A stretch of DNA of 64,000 nucleotides from Lysinibacillus odysseyi 34hs-1 = NBRC 100172 (GCF_001591965.1 NZ_BCVX01000012.1:1-64000); one strand, 5' to 3'. Shown: positions 40,492-52,501, counted from the stretch's first letter. Numbers and translations: made by a program. The notes: a model not told the origin generated them from the sequence alone.

Positions 40492-40962
40492 TTACCAGCG
40501 GTAGTGAGCGAATGCTTTGTTCGCTTCTGCCATTTTGTGCATGTCTTCACGTTTCTTAACTGAAGCACCTGTATTGTTAGATGCATCTAGGATTTCGTTA
40601 GCTAAACGCTCTTCCATCGTTTTTTCGCCACGAAGACGAGCATAGTTAACTAGGTAACGAAGACCTAAAGTAGTACGGCGTTCTGGACGAACTTCAACCG
40701 GTACTTGGTAGTTAGAACCACCAACACGGCGAGCGCGTACTTCAAGAACTGGCATTACATTGTTTAATGCAGCTTCAAATACTTCTAGTGGATCTTGACC
40801 AGAACGTTCTTTTACAAGTTCGAACGCACCGTATAAAATCTTTTGAGAAGTACCTCTTTTACCATCAATCATCATTTTATTGATTAAACGAGTTACTAGT
40901 TTTGAATTGTAAAGTGGATCTGGTAACACGTCACGTTTGGAAACAGGACCTTTACGAGGCAT
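40492..40962 (-). CDS. rpsG: 30S ribosomal protein S7
   Basis: S7 of 156 residues, [19 protein letters not shown] start, with [22 protein letters not shown], and the short end after [13 protein letters not shown]. Primary binder of the 16S 3' domain; in E. coli it autoregulates the str operon. Confidence 0.98.
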   Translation of the reverse strand: MPRKGPVSKRDVLPDPLYNSKLVTRLINKMMIDGKRGTSQKILYGAFELVKERSGQDPLEVFEAALNNVMPVLEVRARRVGGSNYQVPVEVRPERRTTLGLRYLVNYARLRGEKTMEERLANEILDASNNTGASVKKREDMHKMAEANKAFAHYRW

Positions 40963-41011
40963 GTGTTTTCCTCCTTTCAGATAAATATCTATTTAGAGTT
41001 TTTCTTTTTAA

Positions 41012-41431
41012 TTATTTCTTTTCTTTAGGGCGTTTTGTTCCGTATAGAGAACGTGATTGCATACGGCCGTTTACACCAGCAGTATCAAGAGCACCACGTA
41101 CGATATGGTAACGAACACCCGGTAAGTCTTTTACACGACCGCCACGGATAAGAACAACACTGTGTTCTTGTAAGTTGTGGCCTTCACCTGGGATATACGC
41201 TGTAACCTCGATTTGGTTAGTTAAACGTACACGAGCGTATTTACGTAACGCTGAGTTAGGTTTTTTAGGCGTCATAGTACCTACACGAGTACAAACACCA
41301 CGTTTTTGTGGAGATTTAACATCAGTTAAAGATTTTTTAAATGAGTTATAACCTTTGTTTAACGCTGGTGAGTTTGATTTCGTGATTTTAGATTTACGAG
41401 GCTTACGTACCAATTGGTTAATTGTAGGCAT
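41012..41431 (-). CDS. rpsL: 30S ribosomal protein S12
   Basis: S12 of 139 residues, at the decoding centre. The regions where streptomycin resistance arises, [11 protein letters not shown] and [11 protein letters not shown], are wild type, so the strain is predicted to be streptomycin sensitive at this target. First gene of the classical str operon, about 100 bp after the L7Ae-type gene. Confidence 0.98.
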   Translation of the reverse strand: MPTINQLVRKPRKSKITKSNSPALNKGYNSFKKSLTDVKSPQKRGVCTRVGTMTPKKPNSALRKYARVRLTNQIEVTAYIPGEGHNLQEHSVVLIRGGRVKDLPGVRYHIVRGALDTAGVNGRMQSRSLYGTKRPKEKK

Positions 41432-41529
41432 CGATTTTTCCTCCCTTCATTGAGTCCTTTTAATACCACACATCCAGGTGGTTCATTTTTTGGGTAAAAA
41501 CAAAGTCTTTGTGTACATCTACACAAAAA

Positions 41530-41781
41530 CTACATCGCAGTAATCGCAACAACTGCAGCTCCAACATGAATGCCGCAAGCTTTTCCAAGTTCTTTCTTAG
41601 ACTCGACGAGATGAACTGGTATCCCGATTTCTTTCGCGAGAAGAATGGCCGGATCGGTTACCCAACTGTCTGCATCAAGTGCGACAAAAACTTCGAGTAC
41701 TTGTCCAGCACGCATTGCTTTCACTGCCTGCTTTGTACCTATGATTGTTTGACTGGCCTGCTGAATCTTTTCATAAGACAT
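41530..41781 (-). CDS. rplGB: L7Ae-family K-turn RNA-binding protein (RplGB/YbxF)
   Basis: The 83-residue protein has the L7Ae fold, with [26 protein letters not shown] and the end [15 protein letters not shown]. YbxF binds kink-turn RNA and is associated with the ribosome in growing B. subtilis. ATG at 41781 lies 8 nt after GGAGG, which favours it over two upstream in-frame codons. It is between rpoC and rpsL, as in B. subtilis. Confidence 0.93.
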   Translation of the reverse strand: MSYEKIQQASQTIIGTKQAVKAMRAGQVLEVFVALDADSWVTDPAILLAKEIGIPVHLVESKKELGKACGIHVGAAVVAITAM

Positions 41782-41867
41782 TTTCATATCCTCCAAAAGC
41801 ACAGACAGTTAACTATCAACCTTGAATATATTATCATTCCTAATTCCAACTGTCAACTAATATCTTC

Positions 41868-41902
41868 AAAAAACACACCCCGACCCCTGGATCGAGGTGA
41901 TG
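41868..41902 (-). terminator. Terminator-like hairpin between rpoC and rplGB
   Basis: On the minus strand CACCTCGATCC pairs with GGTCGGGGTG through G-U and one bulge, followed by TGTTTTTTG, about 90 nt before rplGB. Confidence 0.65.
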
Positions 41903-41976
41903 TATTTTTGCGGCGGGCCTTACTTCCGCCAGAAGACTTCTAAAAAGAAACCTTCAGGTATTTTATTCATAGCAGC

Positions 41977-42007
41977 GGATAGAGAGCAGACTAACTGTTC
42001 TCTATCC
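41977..42007 (-). other. Hairpin immediately after rpoC
   Basis: GGATAGAGA and TCTCTATCC pair with a 13-nt loop, starting 8 nt after the rpoC stop codon. No T run follows, so it may protect or process the 3' end. Confidence 0.5.
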
Positions 42008-42014
42008 ATATGCT

Positions 42015-45000
42015 TTATTCAAACGATGTCAATTCTGCTTCTGTTGCAGGCTCATCTTCTGCAATACGAATTTGGCGGTAACGCTGCATACCAGTACCTG
42101 CAGGAACAAGCTTACCGATAATTACGTTTTCTTTCAGACCTAGAAGTTCATCACGCTTACCTTTGATTGCAGCATCCGTTAACACACGAGTTGTTTCTTG
42201 GAATGATGCAGCAGATAAGAATGATTCTGTTTCAAGAGAAGCTTTTGTAATACCTAGAATCACAGGGCGGCAAGTAGCTGGGTTTTTCCCGCTCAATACA
42301 GCCTCAGTATTCGCTTCAAGGAACTGGTGAATGTCTAGTAACGAACCAGGAAGTAACTCTGTATCTCCCGCTTCAATTACACGTACTTTACGAAGCATTT
42401 GGCGAACCATAACTTCGATATGCTTATCACCGATTTCTACCCCTTGCATACGGTATACTTTTTGTACTTCTTTCAACAGATACTCTTGAACTGTTGCTAC
42501 GTCTTTTACTTTCAGTAATTGCTTCGGATCGATAGAACCTTCAGTAAGGATCTGACCTGGTCTAATCATGTCATCTAATTGAACTTTTAGACGAGCATTG
42601 TAAGGTGCTTGATACTTACGCGTTTCTACGTCACCTTGGATTGTAATCTCTTTTAAGCCTTCACGAATTTCTTCAATTTCCACTACTTTACCTGAAATCT
42701 CAGAGATAACCGCTTGCCCTTTCGGATTACGCGCCTCAAAGATCTCTTGGATACGTGGAAGACCTTGTGTAATATCGTTTCCGGCTACCCCGCCTGTATG
42801 GAATGTACGCATTGTTAACTGTGTACCTGGTTCCCCGATGGATTGAGCTGCGATAATACCAACCGCTTCCCCAACCTCAACTTCGTCACCAGTTGCCAAG
42901 TTCATACCGTAACATTTTTTACATACACCATGTTTTGTATTACATGTGAACGCAGAGCGGATTGTTACTTGATCAATGCCAGCTTCATCAATAGCTTTTG
43001 CTACGTCTTGAGTGATTAGGCCGTCACGCTCTAAAATAACTGCACCTGTTTCTGGATGAAGAATTGTTTTCTTCGTATAACGACCGATGATACGCTCATC
43101 AAGCATTTCGATAATCTCATTGCCTTCCATTAGCGCACCGATTGTTAAACCACGATCAGTACCACAATCATCCTCACGAACAATTACGTCTTGTGCTACG
43201 TCTACTAGACGACGAGTCAGGTAACCTGAGTCAGCCGTTTTTAACGCTGTATCGGCAAGACCTTTACGCGCACCGTGAGTCGAGATGAAGTACTCTAATA
43301 CTGTTAAACCTTCACGGAATGAAGATTTGATTGGTAACTCAATGATACGACCTGCCGGGTTGGCCATCAGACCACGCATACCAGCAAGCTGTGTAAAGTT
43401 CGATGCGTTACCACGGGCACCAGAGTCAGACATCATGAAGATTGGGTTTGTTTTTTGTAATGAGTCCATCAGCTTGCCTTGGATTGTATCCTTCGCTTTT
43501 GACCAGATCTCGATTACACGATCATAACGCTCTTCCTCAGTGATTAAACCACGACGGAATTGCTTCATGACTTTATCTACTTTAGTCTGAGCCTCTTCAA
43601 GTATTTCCCCTTTTTCAGGTAATACTACGATATCAGATACCCCTACTGTAATCCCTGCACGAGTTGAATATTTGAAACCAAGATCTTTCATACGGTCAAG
43701 CATTTTAGAAGTCTCAGTAATTTTGAACTCCTTGAATACTTGTGCGATAACATTTCCTAAGAATTTCTTGCGGAATGGCGGTACAGCAGGAATAGAAGCA
43801 AAATGCTTCTGTAAAACAGCCTGACGCTGTGCCTCAATCTTTTCACCTTCTGATAGAGCTTTATACTCTTCTTTGGCTTCCAGCTCAGCAAGTGTTTCCT
43901 CGTCAATTGTTAGCTTCGCAAAGTATTTCTCTGGTGTTTTACTTTCCAGATTCGTATCTGTAGGTTCATTAATGTATGGGAATGATTCAGGTAAAATTTC
44001 ATTGAAGATTACCTTACCGACAGTTGTTAACAAGAACATTTTATTTTGTTCTTCCGTAAACGTTGGGTTGTTTAGGGAAGCTGCTTGGATCGCAATACGA
44101 GTGTGTAAATGAACATGGCCAGTTTGGTATGCGATTAACACCTCATCGGATCCGTAGAAGATAGAGCCTTCACCACGCGCTCCTTCACGCTCAAGTGTTA
44201 AGTAATAGTTACCTAATACCATATCTTGAGATGGAGTTACTACCGGCTTACCATCTTTTGGGTTCAAGATGTTTTGTGCAGCCAGCATTAGTAAGCGTGC
44301 TTCTGCTTGGGCTTCTGCTGATAAAGGTACGTGAACCGCCATTTGGTCACCATCAAAGTCAGCGTTGTAGGCTGTACATACTAATGGGTGAAGACGAATT
44401 GCACGGCCTTCTACTAATGTAGGCTCGAATGCTTGAATACCAAGACGGTGAAGTGTTGGTGCACGGTTAAGTAACACTGGGTGCTCACGAATGACATCTT
44501 CAAGAACGTCCCATACTTCATTATGCATGCGTTCGATTTTACGCTTCGCTGATTTAATATTATGTGCTAGACCACGTTCTACCAACTCTTTCATAACGAA
44601 AGGCTTGAACAGCTCAATGGCCATTTCTTTTGGCAGACCACATTGGTACATCTTTAAGTTTGGACCTACTACGATAACCGAACGACCAGAGTAGTCAACA
44701 CGTTTACCAAGTAAGTTTTGACGGAAACGACCTTGTTTCCCTTTTAGCATGTGTGAAAGAGATTTTAATGGTCGGTTACCAGGACCTGTTACCGGACGGC
44801 CGCGGCGACCATTATCGATCAGGGCATCAACTGCTTCTTGTAACATACGTTTTTCGTTTTGAACAATGATGCTTGGTGCACCAAGGTCTAGTAAACGTTT
44901 TAAACGGTTGTTACGGTTAATTACACGACGGTACAAATCATTCAAGTCGGAAGTTGCAAAACGACCACCATCTAATTGCACCATTGGACGAAGCTCCGGT

Positions 45001-45704
45001 GGTATAACCGGCAGTACATCCAAAATCATCCATGAAGGCTTATTGCCTGAGTTACGGAATGATTCTACTACTTCAAGGCGTTTGATCGCACGTGTGCGGC
45101 GCTGCCCTTGAGCTGTTTTTAACTCTTCTTTTAATGTAGTTGTTTCTACTTCTAGGTCGATTTGTTCTAAAAGCTTTTTAATTGCTTCTGCACCCATCGC
45201 CGCTTCAAACGAGCTGCCGAATTTTTCACGGTATGCACGGTATTCCTTCTCTGAAAGAAGTTGCTTATGCTCTAAGTTTGTACCTGCTGGATCGATTACT
45301 ACATAAGATGCGAAGTAAATTACTTCCTCCAGTGCACGTGGAGACATATCTAAAATAAGTCCCATACGGCTTGGAATTCCTTTGAAGTACCAGATATGTG
45401 ACACAGGAGCAGCCAGCTCAATATGTCCCATACGCTCACGGCGAACTTTCGCACGTGTAACTTCAACACCACAGCGGTCACAAACTACACCTTTATAGCG
45501 TACGCGTTTGTATTTACCACAGTGACATTCCCAGTCTTTCGTCGGTCCAAAGATACGTTCACAGAAAAGACCATCTTTTTCTGGTTTTAATGTACGGTAG
45601 TTGATTGTTTCAGGCTTCTTAACCTCACCATAAGACCAAGAACGAATTTTGTCCGGAGAAGCTAAACCAATTTTCATATATTCAAATTCATTAACGTCTA
45701 TCAA
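42015..45704 (-). CDS. rpoC: RNA polymerase beta' subunit
   Basis: The 1229-residue beta' subunit starts with TTG at 45704 ([19 protein letters not shown]) after GGGAGGTAGG. The N-terminal zinc site is [19 protein letters not shown] (about residues 60-78), the catalytic Mg-binding motif is NADFDGDQM (about residue 450), and the bridge helix/trigger loop region reads [16 protein letters not shown] and [20 protein letters not shown]. It is separated from rpoB by an unusually long gap with two terminator-like hairpins. Confidence 0.99.
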   Translation of the reverse strand: MIDVNEFEYMKIGLASPDKIRSWSYGEVKKPETINYRTLKPEKDGLFCERIFGPTKDWECHCGKYKRVRYKGVVCDRCGVEVTRAKVRRERMGHIELAAPVSHIWYFKGIPSRMGLILDMSPRALEEVIYFASYVVIDPAGTNLEHKQLLSEKEYRAYREKFGSSFEAAMGAEAIKKLLEQIDLEVETTTLKEELKTAQGQRRTRAIKRLEVVESFRNSGNKPSWMILDVLPVIPPELRPMVQLDGGRFATSDLNDLYRRVINRNNRLKRLLDLGAPSIIVQNEKRMLQEAVDALIDNGRRGRPVTGPGNRPLKSLSHMLKGKQGRFRQNLLGKRVDYSGRSVIVVGPNLKMYQCGLPKEMAIELFKPFVMKELVERGLAHNIKSAKRKIERMHNEVWDVLEDVIREHPVLLNRAPTLHRLGIQAFEPTLVEGRAIRLHPLVCTAYNADFDGDQMAVHVPLSAEAQAEARLLMLAAQNILNPKDGKPVVTPSQDMVLGNYYLTLEREGARGEGSIFYGSDEVLIAYQTGHVHLHTRIAIQAASLNNPTFTEEQNKMFLLTTVGKVIFNEILPESFPYINEPTDTNLESKTPEKYFAKLTIDEETLAELEAKEEYKALSEGEKIEAQRQAVLQKHFASIPAVPPFRKKFLGNVIAQVFKEFKITETSKMLDRMKDLGFKYSTRAGITVGVSDIVVLPEKGEILEEAQTKVDKVMKQFRRGLITEEERYDRVIEIWSKAKDTIQGKLMDSLQKTNPIFMMSDSGARGNASNFTQLAGMRGLMANPAGRIIELPIKSSFREGLTVLEYFISTHGARKGLADTALKTADSGYLTRRLVDVAQDVIVREDDCGTDRGLTIGALMEGNEIIEMLDERIIGRYTKKTILHPETGAVILERDGLITQDVAKAIDEAGIDQVTIRSAFTCNTKHGVCKKCYGMNLATGDEVEVGEAVGIIAAQSIGEPGTQLTMRTFHTGGVAGNDITQGLPRIQEIFEARNPKGQAVISEISGKVVEIEEIREGLKEITIQGDVETRKYQAPYNARLKVQLDDMIRPGQILTEGSIDPKQLLKVKDVATVQEYLLKEVQKVYRMQGVEIGDKHIEVMVRQMLRKVRVIEAGDTELLPGSLLDIHQFLEANTEAVLSGKNPATCRPVILGITKASLETESFLSAASFQETTRVLTDAAIKGKRDELLGLKENVIIGKLVPAGTGMQRYRQIRIAEDEPATEAELTSFE

Positions 45705-45837
45705 GGAGCCTACCTCCCTTTAGTATAAGTCCTCTAATGACTCTTTTCCGTAGCTCGACAATTTAACGGTTGCAAGATACTGCACCTTGTAATGATGCTC
45801 TTGCTGTGTAGATAAGAAGATTTGCATACTTATCCAC

Positions 45838-45873
45838 CAAAAAAAGTTTAAACCGAAACCGATTAAACTTTTT
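45838..45873 (-). terminator. Second terminator-like hairpin between rpoB and rpoC
   Basis: AAAAAGTTTA and TAAACTTTTT make a perfect 10-bp stem with a 13-nt loop, followed by seven T residues on the minus strand. It is A/U-rich, so it may be weak. Confidence 0.55.
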
Positions 45874-45898
45874 GCATGAAAAATAAAAATTATAAGAA

Positions 45899-45921
45899 AC
45901 GGGCAGGCAATACCTGCCCGT
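45899..45921 (-). terminator. First terminator-like hairpin just after rpoB
   Basis: ACGGGCAGG and CCTGCCCGT are a perfect 9-bp GC-rich stem with loop TATTG, followed by TTCTTATAATTTTT on the minus strand. It starts 11 nt after the rpoB stop codon. Confidence 0.7.
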
Positions 45922-45932
45922 AGAAATACTAC

Positions 45933-48900
45933 TTATTCGAATGACTCAGCTGGTTCTTCATCTGTCATAGGCGCAATATTTAATGCATCGGCAGGTTGAA
46001 GATCATCTTCATCATCTAAATCGCGAAGCTCTACTTCTTCATCGTTGATTGTTAACATTTTAACATCCATACCTAAAGACTGAAGCTCTTTGATTAATAC
46101 TTTGAATGATTCTGGTACACCCGGTTCTGGTACACTTTCACCCTTAACGATTGCTTCGTATGTTTTCACACGGCCGACAACGTCATCGGATTTTACCGTT
46201 AAGATTTCTTGTAACGTATAAGCTGCACCATATGCTTCAAGTGCCCAAACCTCCATCTCACCAAAACGCTGACCACCGAATTGTGCTTTACCACCAAGAG
46301 GTTGCTGCGTTACTAATGAATAAGGACCAGTTGAACGTGCGTGAAGCTTATCATCTACCATGTGGGCAAGTTTGATCATGTACATGATCCCTACAGATAC
46401 ACGGTTATCAAATGGTTCACCTGAACGTCCATCATACAGGATTGTCTTACCGTCACGGTTCATACCGGCTTCTTCCATCGTATCCCACACGTCTTCCTCA
46501 TTCGCACCATCAAATACAGGAGTAGCCATGTGGATGCCTAGGTAGCGTGAAGCCATCCCTAAGTGAAGCTCTAACACTTGTCCGATGTTCATACGTGATG
46601 GTACCCCAAGTGGGTTAAGCATGATATCTACTGGTGTGCCGTCTGGCATGAATGGCATATCTTCTTCCGGTAAGATACGGGAGATAACCCCTTTGTTACC
46701 ATGGCGTCCGGCCATTTTGTCCCCAACGCGGATTTTACGTTTTTGAACAATATAGACACGTACCAATTGGTTAACACCCGGTGGTAACTCATCGCCGTCT
46801 TCACGATTAAATACTTTAACATCAAGCACGATACCGCCAGCTCCATGAGGCACTTTTAATGAAGTATCGCGTACTTCACGTGCTTTCTCACCGAAGATTG
46901 CATGTAATAATCGTTCTTCAGCTGTAAGCTCTGTAACTCCTTTAGGTGTTACTTTACCTACTAGAATGTCACCATCACGGACTTCCGCCCCAATACGGAT
47001 GATGCCGCGTTCGTCTAGATTGCGAAGTGCATCTTCCCCTACGTTTGGAATATCACGTGTAATTTCTTCAGGCCCTAATTTTGTATCACGGGACTCTGAC
47101 TCGTATTCTTCAATATGAACAGAAGTATATACATCGTCTTTTACAAGGCGTTCGCTCATAATAACAGCATCCTCGTAGTTGAAGCCGTCCCATGTCATGA
47201 ATGCAACAAGTACATTACGGCCAAGTGCTAGTTCGCCACGTTCCATTGATGGACCATCAGCTAAAATATCACGAGGTTTGACACGGTCGCCAACTTTTAC
47301 GATTGGTCGTTGGTTATAAGAAGTACCTTGGTTGGAGCGGATGAACTTTTGTAATTTATATTTTGTTAAATCGCCTTTAACTTCTTTACCGTCTACTACT
47401 TCGATACGACGTACGTGGATTGAACGAGCTTCTACATGCTCAACAATTCCATCATATTTCGCAACAACCGCAGCTCCTGAGTCACGGGCGTCAACATGTT
47501 CCATACCTGTACCAACGAATGGTGCTTCAGGGTTTAACAATGGAACCGCTTGACGTTGCATGTTCGCTCCCATTAATGCACGGTTGGAGTCATCGTTTTC
47601 CAAGAATGGAATACAAGCTGTGGCAGCAGATACTACCTGTTTAGGAGATACGTCCATGTAATCGATCACATCGCGTTTGAATACAGTGTTATCACCACGG
47701 AAGCGACCTACAACTTCTTCATTTGCAAATGTGCCGTCAGGATTTAAAACTGAGTTCGCTTGCGCTACTACATAGTTATCTTCTTCATCAGCAGTTAAGT
47801 AGTCAATTTGATCCGTTACACGGCCTGTTTCAGGATCAACACGGCGGTACGGTGTTTCAATGAAACCAAATTTATTTACTTTTGCGAATGATGAAAGGGA
47901 GTTAATAAGACCAATGTTTGGTCCCTCCGGCGTTTCAATCGGACACATACGACCATAGTGAGAGTAGTGAACGTCACGTACTTCCATACCAGCACGTTCA
48001 CGTGTTAAACCACCAGGCCCTAACGCAGATAGACGGCGTTTATGTGTTAATTCTGCAAGTGGGTTTGTTTGGTCCATGAATTGCGACAATTGAGAAGAAC
48101 CGAAGAACTCCTTGATAGAAGCAATAACAGGACGGATATTGATTAATTGCTGTGGTACGATAGCAGCTGTGTCATTGATAGACATACGCTCACGTACAAC
48201 ACGCTCCATACGGGATAAACCGATTCGGAATTGGTTTTGCAGAAGCTCCCCAACCGAACGTAGACGACGGTTGCCTAAATGGTCGATATCATCTGTGTTA
48301 CCCACGCCATATAATAGGTTAAAGAAGTAAGACACAGAAGCTAATACGTCAGCTGGTGTAATATTCTTCACTTCTTCATCAATATAAGCATTTGAAATAA
48401 CGTTAATTTCTTTTTGGGACTCATCGTTAGGTGCATAGATTTTAATTGATTGGACTGTGATGTCATCCTCTAGTACGCCGCCCACCTGTGACAGAGTGCG
48501 GAAGCCAATACCCTTTTCTAAATAAGGAATCAATTTATCCAATGTACGGCGGTCGATTAACGCGCCTTTTTCAACTAAAACTTCACCAGTCTCTGGATCC
48601 GCCAATGTTTCTGCAATCGTTTGGTTGAACAAGCGATTTTTAATATGCAGTTTTTTATTCATTTTATAACGGCCAACGTTTGCTAAATCATAGCGTTTTG
48701 CGTCGAAGAAACGAGAGTAAAGCAAGCTTTTCGCACTCTCAACTGTTGGCGGCTCACCTGGACGTAGACGCTCATAGATTTCAAGAAGCGCTTTTTCAGT
48801 GCTTTCTGTATTATCCTTTTCAAGCGTATTACGCAAGTATTCATTATCACCGATAATATCGATGATTTCCTGATCGGAACCGAAACCTAACGCACGCAAC

Positions 48901-49484
48901 AATACTGTTACAGGAAGTTTACGTGTACGATCGATACGAACGTAGACAACATCCTTTGCATCTGTTTCATATTCTAGCCATGCACCACGGTTTGGAATGA
49001 CAGTAGCGCCAAAGCCTTTTTTACCGTTCTTGTCAGTTTTATCATGGAAGTAAACACTTGGAGAACGAACTAACTGAGAAACGATAACACGCTCAGCACC
49101 ATTTATAATAAATGTGCCTGTTTCCGTCATTAATGGGAAATCACCCATGAAGACGTCTTGCTCTTTTACTTCATCTGTTTCTTTGTTGTGTAAACGTACT
49201 TTTACGCGTAATGGCGCAGCATACGTTACATCACGTTCTTTACACTCATCGACATCATACTTCGGATCACCCAATGTATAGTCAACGAACTCAAGTGAAA
49301 GATTACCTGTAAAATCTTCGATTGGAGAAATGTCGTGGAACATCTCGCGCAATCCTTCTTCAAGGAACCACTCATAAGATGCTGTTTGGATTTCGATTAA
49401 GTTCGGAAGCTCCAGCACCTCATTAATACGCGCAAAGCTTCTACGCTGGCGGTGTTGTCCGTACTGAACTAGTTGACCTGTCAA
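45933..49484 (-). CDS. rpoB: RNA polymerase beta subunit
   Basis: The beta subunit is taken from TTG at 49484 ([20 protein letters not shown]), 6 nt after GAGGGGTG, giving 1183 residues and matching the family start; a GTG three codons upstream is also possible. The rifampicin pocket reads [17 protein letters not shown] then [14 protein letters not shown], wild type at the usual resistance positions, so the target is predicted sensitive. The acidic C-terminus ([12 protein letters not shown]) is common in Firmicutes. It has its own promoter and leader. Confidence 0.99.
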   Translation of the reverse strand: MTGQLVQYGQHRQRRSFARINEVLELPNLIEIQTASYEWFLEEGLREMFHDISPIEDFTGNLSLEFVDYTLGDPKYDVDECKERDVTYAAPLRVKVRLHNKETDEVKEQDVFMGDFPLMTETGTFIINGAERVIVSQLVRSPSVYFHDKTDKNGKKGFGATVIPNRGAWLEYETDAKDVVYVRIDRTRKLPVTVLLRALGFGSDQEIIDIIGDNEYLRNTLEKDNTESTEKALLEIYERLRPGEPPTVESAKSLLYSRFFDAKRYDLANVGRYKMNKKLHIKNRLFNQTIAETLADPETGEVLVEKGALIDRRTLDKLIPYLEKGIGFRTLSQVGGVLEDDITVQSIKIYAPNDESQKEINVISNAYIDEEVKNITPADVLASVSYFFNLLYGVGNTDDIDHLGNRRLRSVGELLQNQFRIGLSRMERVVRERMSINDTAAIVPQQLINIRPVIASIKEFFGSSQLSQFMDQTNPLAELTHKRRLSALGPGGLTRERAGMEVRDVHYSHYGRMCPIETPEGPNIGLINSLSSFAKVNKFGFIETPYRRVDPETGRVTDQIDYLTADEEDNYVVAQANSVLNPDGTFANEEVVGRFRGDNTVFKRDVIDYMDVSPKQVVSAATACIPFLENDDSNRALMGANMQRQAVPLLNPEAPFVGTGMEHVDARDSGAAVVAKYDGIVEHVEARSIHVRRIEVVDGKEVKGDLTKYKLQKFIRSNQGTSYNQRPIVKVGDRVKPRDILADGPSMERGELALGRNVLVAFMTWDGFNYEDAVIMSERLVKDDVYTSVHIEEYESESRDTKLGPEEITRDIPNVGEDALRNLDERGIIRIGAEVRDGDILVGKVTPKGVTELTAEERLLHAIFGEKAREVRDTSLKVPHGAGGIVLDVKVFNREDGDELPPGVNQLVRVYIVQKRKIRVGDKMAGRHGNKGVISRILPEEDMPFMPDGTPVDIMLNPLGVPSRMNIGQVLELHLGMASRYLGIHMATPVFDGANEEDVWDTMEEAGMNRDGKTILYDGRSGEPFDNRVSVGIMYMIKLAHMVDDKLHARSTGPYSLVTQQPLGGKAQFGGQRFGEMEVWALEAYGAAYTLQEILTVKSDDVVGRVKTYEAIVKGESVPEPGVPESFKVLIKELQSLGMDVKMLTINDEEVELRDLDDEDDLQPADALNIAPMTDEEPAESFE

Positions 49485-49555
49485 CTCATTCACCCCTCAA
49501 TAAAGCGATAATAGGTCTTTGCAAAATCAACCAAATGGTGTATGATTTCGAAAGA

Positions 49556-49592
49556 CAAAAAGAAAACGAGACGCTCATTTGATCTCATTTTC
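49556..49592 (-). terminator. Attenuator-like hairpin in the rpoB leader
   Basis: GAAAATGAGA and TCTCGTTTTC form a 10-bp stem with G-U pairs, followed by TTTTTGTC on the minus strand. It lies about 65 nt before rpoB and downstream of the candidate promoter, so it could attenuate rpoBC or simply end readthrough from rsmC. Confidence 0.55.
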
Positions 49593-49684
49593 GGTTAAAC
49601 TAAACTTATTTTTGAACAGTCTACCCCACAAAATTACACTTTAATACAAAAGGGCACACTTCTTCAAAATAATAATTTTGCATT

Positions 49685-49713
49685 TTATTATGTTATCATA
49701 GTCAATTTGTCAA
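49685..49713 (-). promoter_or_regulatory. Candidate promoter of rpoB
   Basis: A perfect -35 TTGACA (49708-49713) is 17 bp from a weaker -10, TAATAA (49685-49690). Transcription would begin near 49678, leaving a leader of about 190 nt. Confidence 0.45.
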
Positions 49714-49737
49714 GTCAATCTTTTCTAATGAGGTTGA

Positions 49738-50337
49738 TTATTTTTTTGCTCTTATAATCCAGTAGCCTTTTTTCTTCTCGACTACTTCCACCTCCGAAAA
49801 CATTCCCTCTAGGTGGCTAACAGTTGAGGGAGCCCCCTGTTTCTTCTGGATGACTACCCACAGCTCGCCTCTTTCGACCAGCTTTTCATAAGACTCATCA
49901 TAAAATCTAAAAATCGTTTCTTTTCCCGCACGGATAGGCGGGTTTGTCAAAATGGCTGCTGCCTGGATTTCTCCTGCCGCAGCAAGACCGTCACTTTCAA
50001 AAATTCGTACATTTTGAACCCCGTTTAGCTTTGCGTTTTTCTCTGCAAGCAAAATCGCTCTTGTATTGATATCCATCATGTGGATTAAACGTTCAGGATT
50101 CGCCTTAGCAATCGACAATCCAATCGGCCCATAGCCACAGCCAACGTCTAACACGTCACCCGCTACTTCCGGCATGGTAAAGGCATCAATTAAAACACGG
50201 GATCCAAAATCTACTTCGCTTTTACTGAACACTCCAGCATCCGTTTCAAAAGTAAAATTGTGTCCAAGCAAAGTAAATTTCCATTGGCGTGGTTTACTTT
50301 CCGTTTGAGGTTTATTCGAATAATAATGATCAGACAT
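49738..50337 (-). CDS. Class I SAM-dependent methyltransferase, RsmC/YbxB-like
   Basis: The 199-residue protein resembles the C-terminal half of RsmC, which methylates a guanosine in 16S rRNA. The SAM-binding GCGYGPIGLSIA motif is at about residue 66 and the catalytic NPPIRAG motif (LTNPPIRAGK) at about residue 130. The order rplL - methyltransferase - rpoB is the same as ybxB in B. subtilis. The target residue in this organism is inferred from the family only. Confidence 0.88.
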   Translation of the reverse strand: MSDHYYSNKPQTESKPRQWKFTLLGHNFTFETDAGVFSKSEVDFGSRVLIDAFTMPEVAGDVLDVGCGYGPIGLSIAKANPERLIHMMDINTRAILLAEKNAKLNGVQNVRIFESDGLAAAGEIQAAAILTNPPIRAGKETIFRFYDESYEKLVERGELWVVIQKKQGAPSTVSHLEGMFSEVEVVEKKKGYWIIRAKK

Positions 50338-50405
50338 AGCACAACACGCCCCTTACTTTCTGAATTGGAGGAAGTACTCCCCATACATCATCGGTGATAA
50401 GAAAA

Positions 50406-50439
50406 GGGCACTCCCGCCATTTTGCTGCAATAAATGCCC
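50406..50439 (-). terminator. Possible attenuator hairpin upstream of the methyltransferase gene
   Basis: GGGCA and TGCCC, with an imperfect inner stem (minus strand), are followed by CTTTTCTTATC about 70 nt before the gene. The stem is short; the call is tentative. Confidence 0.3.
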
Positions 50440-50582
50440 GAAACGAGCTATCATCTATTTATACATCAAGAGATTGCAGACTGCGTCTTCTTCGCAACAG
50501 GCGTGAATGCCTAGCCATTTCTATCATTTAAAATTTAATACTTTTTTATACGAATAGTACAAGATCATTTCTATTCGCTAAA

Positions 50583-50614
50583 AAGAAAAGCCCGTCACAT
50601 TGACGAGCTTTTTC
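50583..50614 (-). terminator. Terminator after rplL
   Basis: AAAGCTCGTCA and TGACGGGCTTTT pair with one G-U around a 3-4 nt loop, with CTTTTTAG following on the minus strand. Confidence 0.85.
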
Positions 50615-50633
50615 TTAATGTTATAGAAGATAA

Positions 50634-50993
50634 TTATTTAACTTCTACAGATGCGCCAACTTCTTCAAGTTTAGCTTTGATTTCTTCAGCTTCTTCTTTA
50701 GAAACGCCTTCTTTAAGAGCTTTAGGAGCGTTATCTACTACTTCTTTAGCTTCTTTTAAGCCAAGACCAGTGATTTCGCGTACCACTTTGATAACTTTGA
50801 TTTTTTCAGCACCAGCAGATGCTAATACTACGTCAAATTCAGTTTTTTCTTCAGCTGCTGCAGCACCGCCAGCAACTACAGCTACAGGAGCAGCTGCTGT
50901 TACACCGAATTCTTCTTCGATTGCTTTTACTAAATCGTTTAATTCAAGAACTGTCATAGATTTGATAGCTTCTAAGATTTGCTCATTGTTCAT
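50634..50993 (-). CDS. rplL: 50S ribosomal protein L7/L12
   Basis: L7/L12 of 119 residues: N-terminal dimerisation helix region, an Ala-rich hinge ([18 protein letters not shown]) and the C-terminal factor-binding domain with [21 protein letters not shown]. It forms the stalk with L10, encoded just upstream, and recruits translation GTPases. Confidence 0.98.
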   Translation of the reverse strand: MNNEQILEAIKSMTVLELNDLVKAIEEEFGVTAAAPVAVVAGGAAAAEEKTEFDVVLASAGAEKIKVIKVVREITGLGLKEAKEVVDNAPKALKEGVSKEEAEEIKAKLEEVGASVEVK

Positions 50994-51065
50994 TTTAATT
51001 TCCTCCTATTGGATGTTTTATGTTTTTAGGCGGCTACGCCAATTTTTGAAGTTTTGGGGCTGCAA

Positions 51066-51566
51066 TTAAGCGCCTTGCTCTTCTTTTTGTTCTGCAACAG
51101 CTTTTGTTGCAAGTGCGAAGTTGCGCACTGGAGCTTGAAGTACAGATAAAAGCATAGATAATAGACCTTCGCGTGATGGAAGTTCTGCAAGAGCTTTAAC
51201 GTCTTCAACAGATGCGATTGTACCTTCGATAATACCAGCTTTGATTTCTAACGCTTCGTTTTTCTTAGCGAATTCGTTGATGATTTTTGCTGGAGCTACT
51301 ACGTCTTCGTTTGAGAACGCAACAGCGTTTGGACCAGTCAAGAATTCATTCAGTCCATCCACACCCGCGATTTCAGTAGCACGGCGAGTTAAAGTGTTTT
51401 TGTAAACTTTGAACTCAACACCAGCTTCGCGAAGTTGTTTACGTAATTCTGTAACTTGAGCTACAGTTAAACCACGATAGTCAACAACTACTACAGAGCT
51501 AGCTGCTTGGAATTTACCAGCGATTTCTTGAACCTGAACTGATTTAGTTTCGATTGCTTTGCTCAT
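51066..51566 (-). CDS. rplJ: 50S ribosomal protein L10
   Basis: L10 of 166 residues, the stalk base that binds L7/L12 dimers through its C-terminal helix. It begins [19 protein letters not shown] and has the conserved [20 protein letters not shown]. The gene is controlled by the L10 leader and attenuator upstream, where the L10-L12 complex itself is the regulator in B. subtilis. Confidence 0.98.
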   Translation of the reverse strand: MSKAIETKSVQVQEIAGKFQAASSVVVVDYRGLTVAQVTELRKQLREAGVEFKVYKNTLTRRATEIAGVDGLNEFLTGPNAVAFSNEDVVAPAKIINEFAKKNEALEIKAGIIEGTIASVEDVKALAELPSREGLLSMLLSVLQAPVRNFALATKAVAEQKEEQGA

Positions 51567-51610
51567 GATGACACCTCCTATTAGAATGAGTCATTTATAC
51601 CGACAAAAGA

Positions 51611-51782
51611 AAAGCCCTTATGTCTAGTAGACATAAGGGCAGAAAGTCATCATCTTAAAAGAATCCGAACTCCTATGTCCTCGGTAGGATCATTAAGTGA
51701 CAAGTCACTCCTACTGTCTACGGTACAAATGGATGATTCACAACAGCACCCATCTTACCAAGTAAGCGGATTGTTGTCAACT
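51611..51782 (-). ncRNA. L10 leader RNA of rplJ-rplL
   Basis: The 220-bp gap between rplA and rplJ holds a structured leader including CCTACCGAGGACATAGGAG-type pairing with CTCCTA repeats and the antiterminator region. It ends with a perfect terminator: GCCCTTATGTCTA and TAGACATAAGGGC (51614-51640) then TTTTCTTTTG. Position and architecture match the Firmicutes L10 autoregulatory leader. Confidence 0.8.
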
Positions 51783-51802
51783 ATTTTTATTAAAAAACTA
51801 TA

Positions 51803-52501
51803 TTATTTAACAACTACAGATTGAGCATCAACTTTAACAGCCGGACCCATTGTAGTAGTAATGTTTACAGATTTCATGTAAGTACCTTTAGCTGCCGCCG
51901 GCTTTGCTTTTTGAACTACATCGAATACTGCCAAGAAGTTTTCAACTAATTTTTCTGTATCGAAAGAAACTTTACCGATAGGTGCGTGGATGATACCAGC
52001 TTTGTCAGCACGGTATTCTACTTTACCAGCTTTAATTTCTTCGATTGCTTTTGTTACGTCGAAAGTAACTGTACCAGTTTTAGGGTTTGGCATTAAGCCT
52101 TTAGGACCTAATACACGACCAAGTTTACCAACTTCGCCCATCATGTCAGGAGTCGCTACGATTACATCGAAGTCGAACCAGCCTTGTTGGATTTTTTGGA
52201 TGTACTCTGCATCGCCTACATAGTCAGCACCAGCAGCTTCTGCTTCTTTTAATTTTTCGCCTTTAGCGAATACTAATACACGTTGTGTTTTACCAGTACC
52301 GTTTGGAAGCACTACTGCGCCACGGATTTGTTGGTCATTTTTACGAGTATCGATTCCTAATTTGAAAGCTACTTCTACAGTTGCATCGAAGTTTACTGTG
52401 CTCGTTTTTTGAGCAAGAGCGATTGCTTCTGCTGCTTCATATGCTTTAGAGCGATCCACTAATTTAGCAGCTTCTTGTAACTTTTTACCTTTTTTAGCCA
52501 T
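51803..52501 (-). CDS. rplA: 50S ribosomal protein L1
   Basis: L1 of 232 residues, which forms the mobile L1 stalk at the E site. [19 protein letters not shown] opens the protein and the conserved [21 protein letters not shown] is in the central domain. Follows rplK by 120 bp, with a hairpin in the gap. Confidence 0.98.
   Translation of the reverse strand: MAKKGKKLQEAAKLVDRSKAYEAAEAIALAQKTSTVNFDATVEVAFKLGIDTRKNDQQIRGAVVLPNGTGKTQRVLVFAKGEKLKEAEAAGADYVGDAEYIQKIQQGWFDFDVIVATPDMMGEVGKLGRVLGPKGLMPNPKTGTVTFDVTKAIEEIKAGKVEYRADKAGIIHAPIGKVSFDTEKLVENFLAVFDVVQKAKPAAAKGTYMKSVNITTTMGPAVKVDAQSVVVK

Noticed and set aside
41509-41943. 144-codon plus-strand open frame opposite the L7Ae-type gene
   Set aside because: It is the antisense of a well-supported gene, with no start signal or protein-like pattern.
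47900-48120. Rifampicin-resistance changes in rpoB and streptomycin-resistance changes in rpsL
   Set aside because: The pocket sequences in both proteins read wild type at the common resistance positions.
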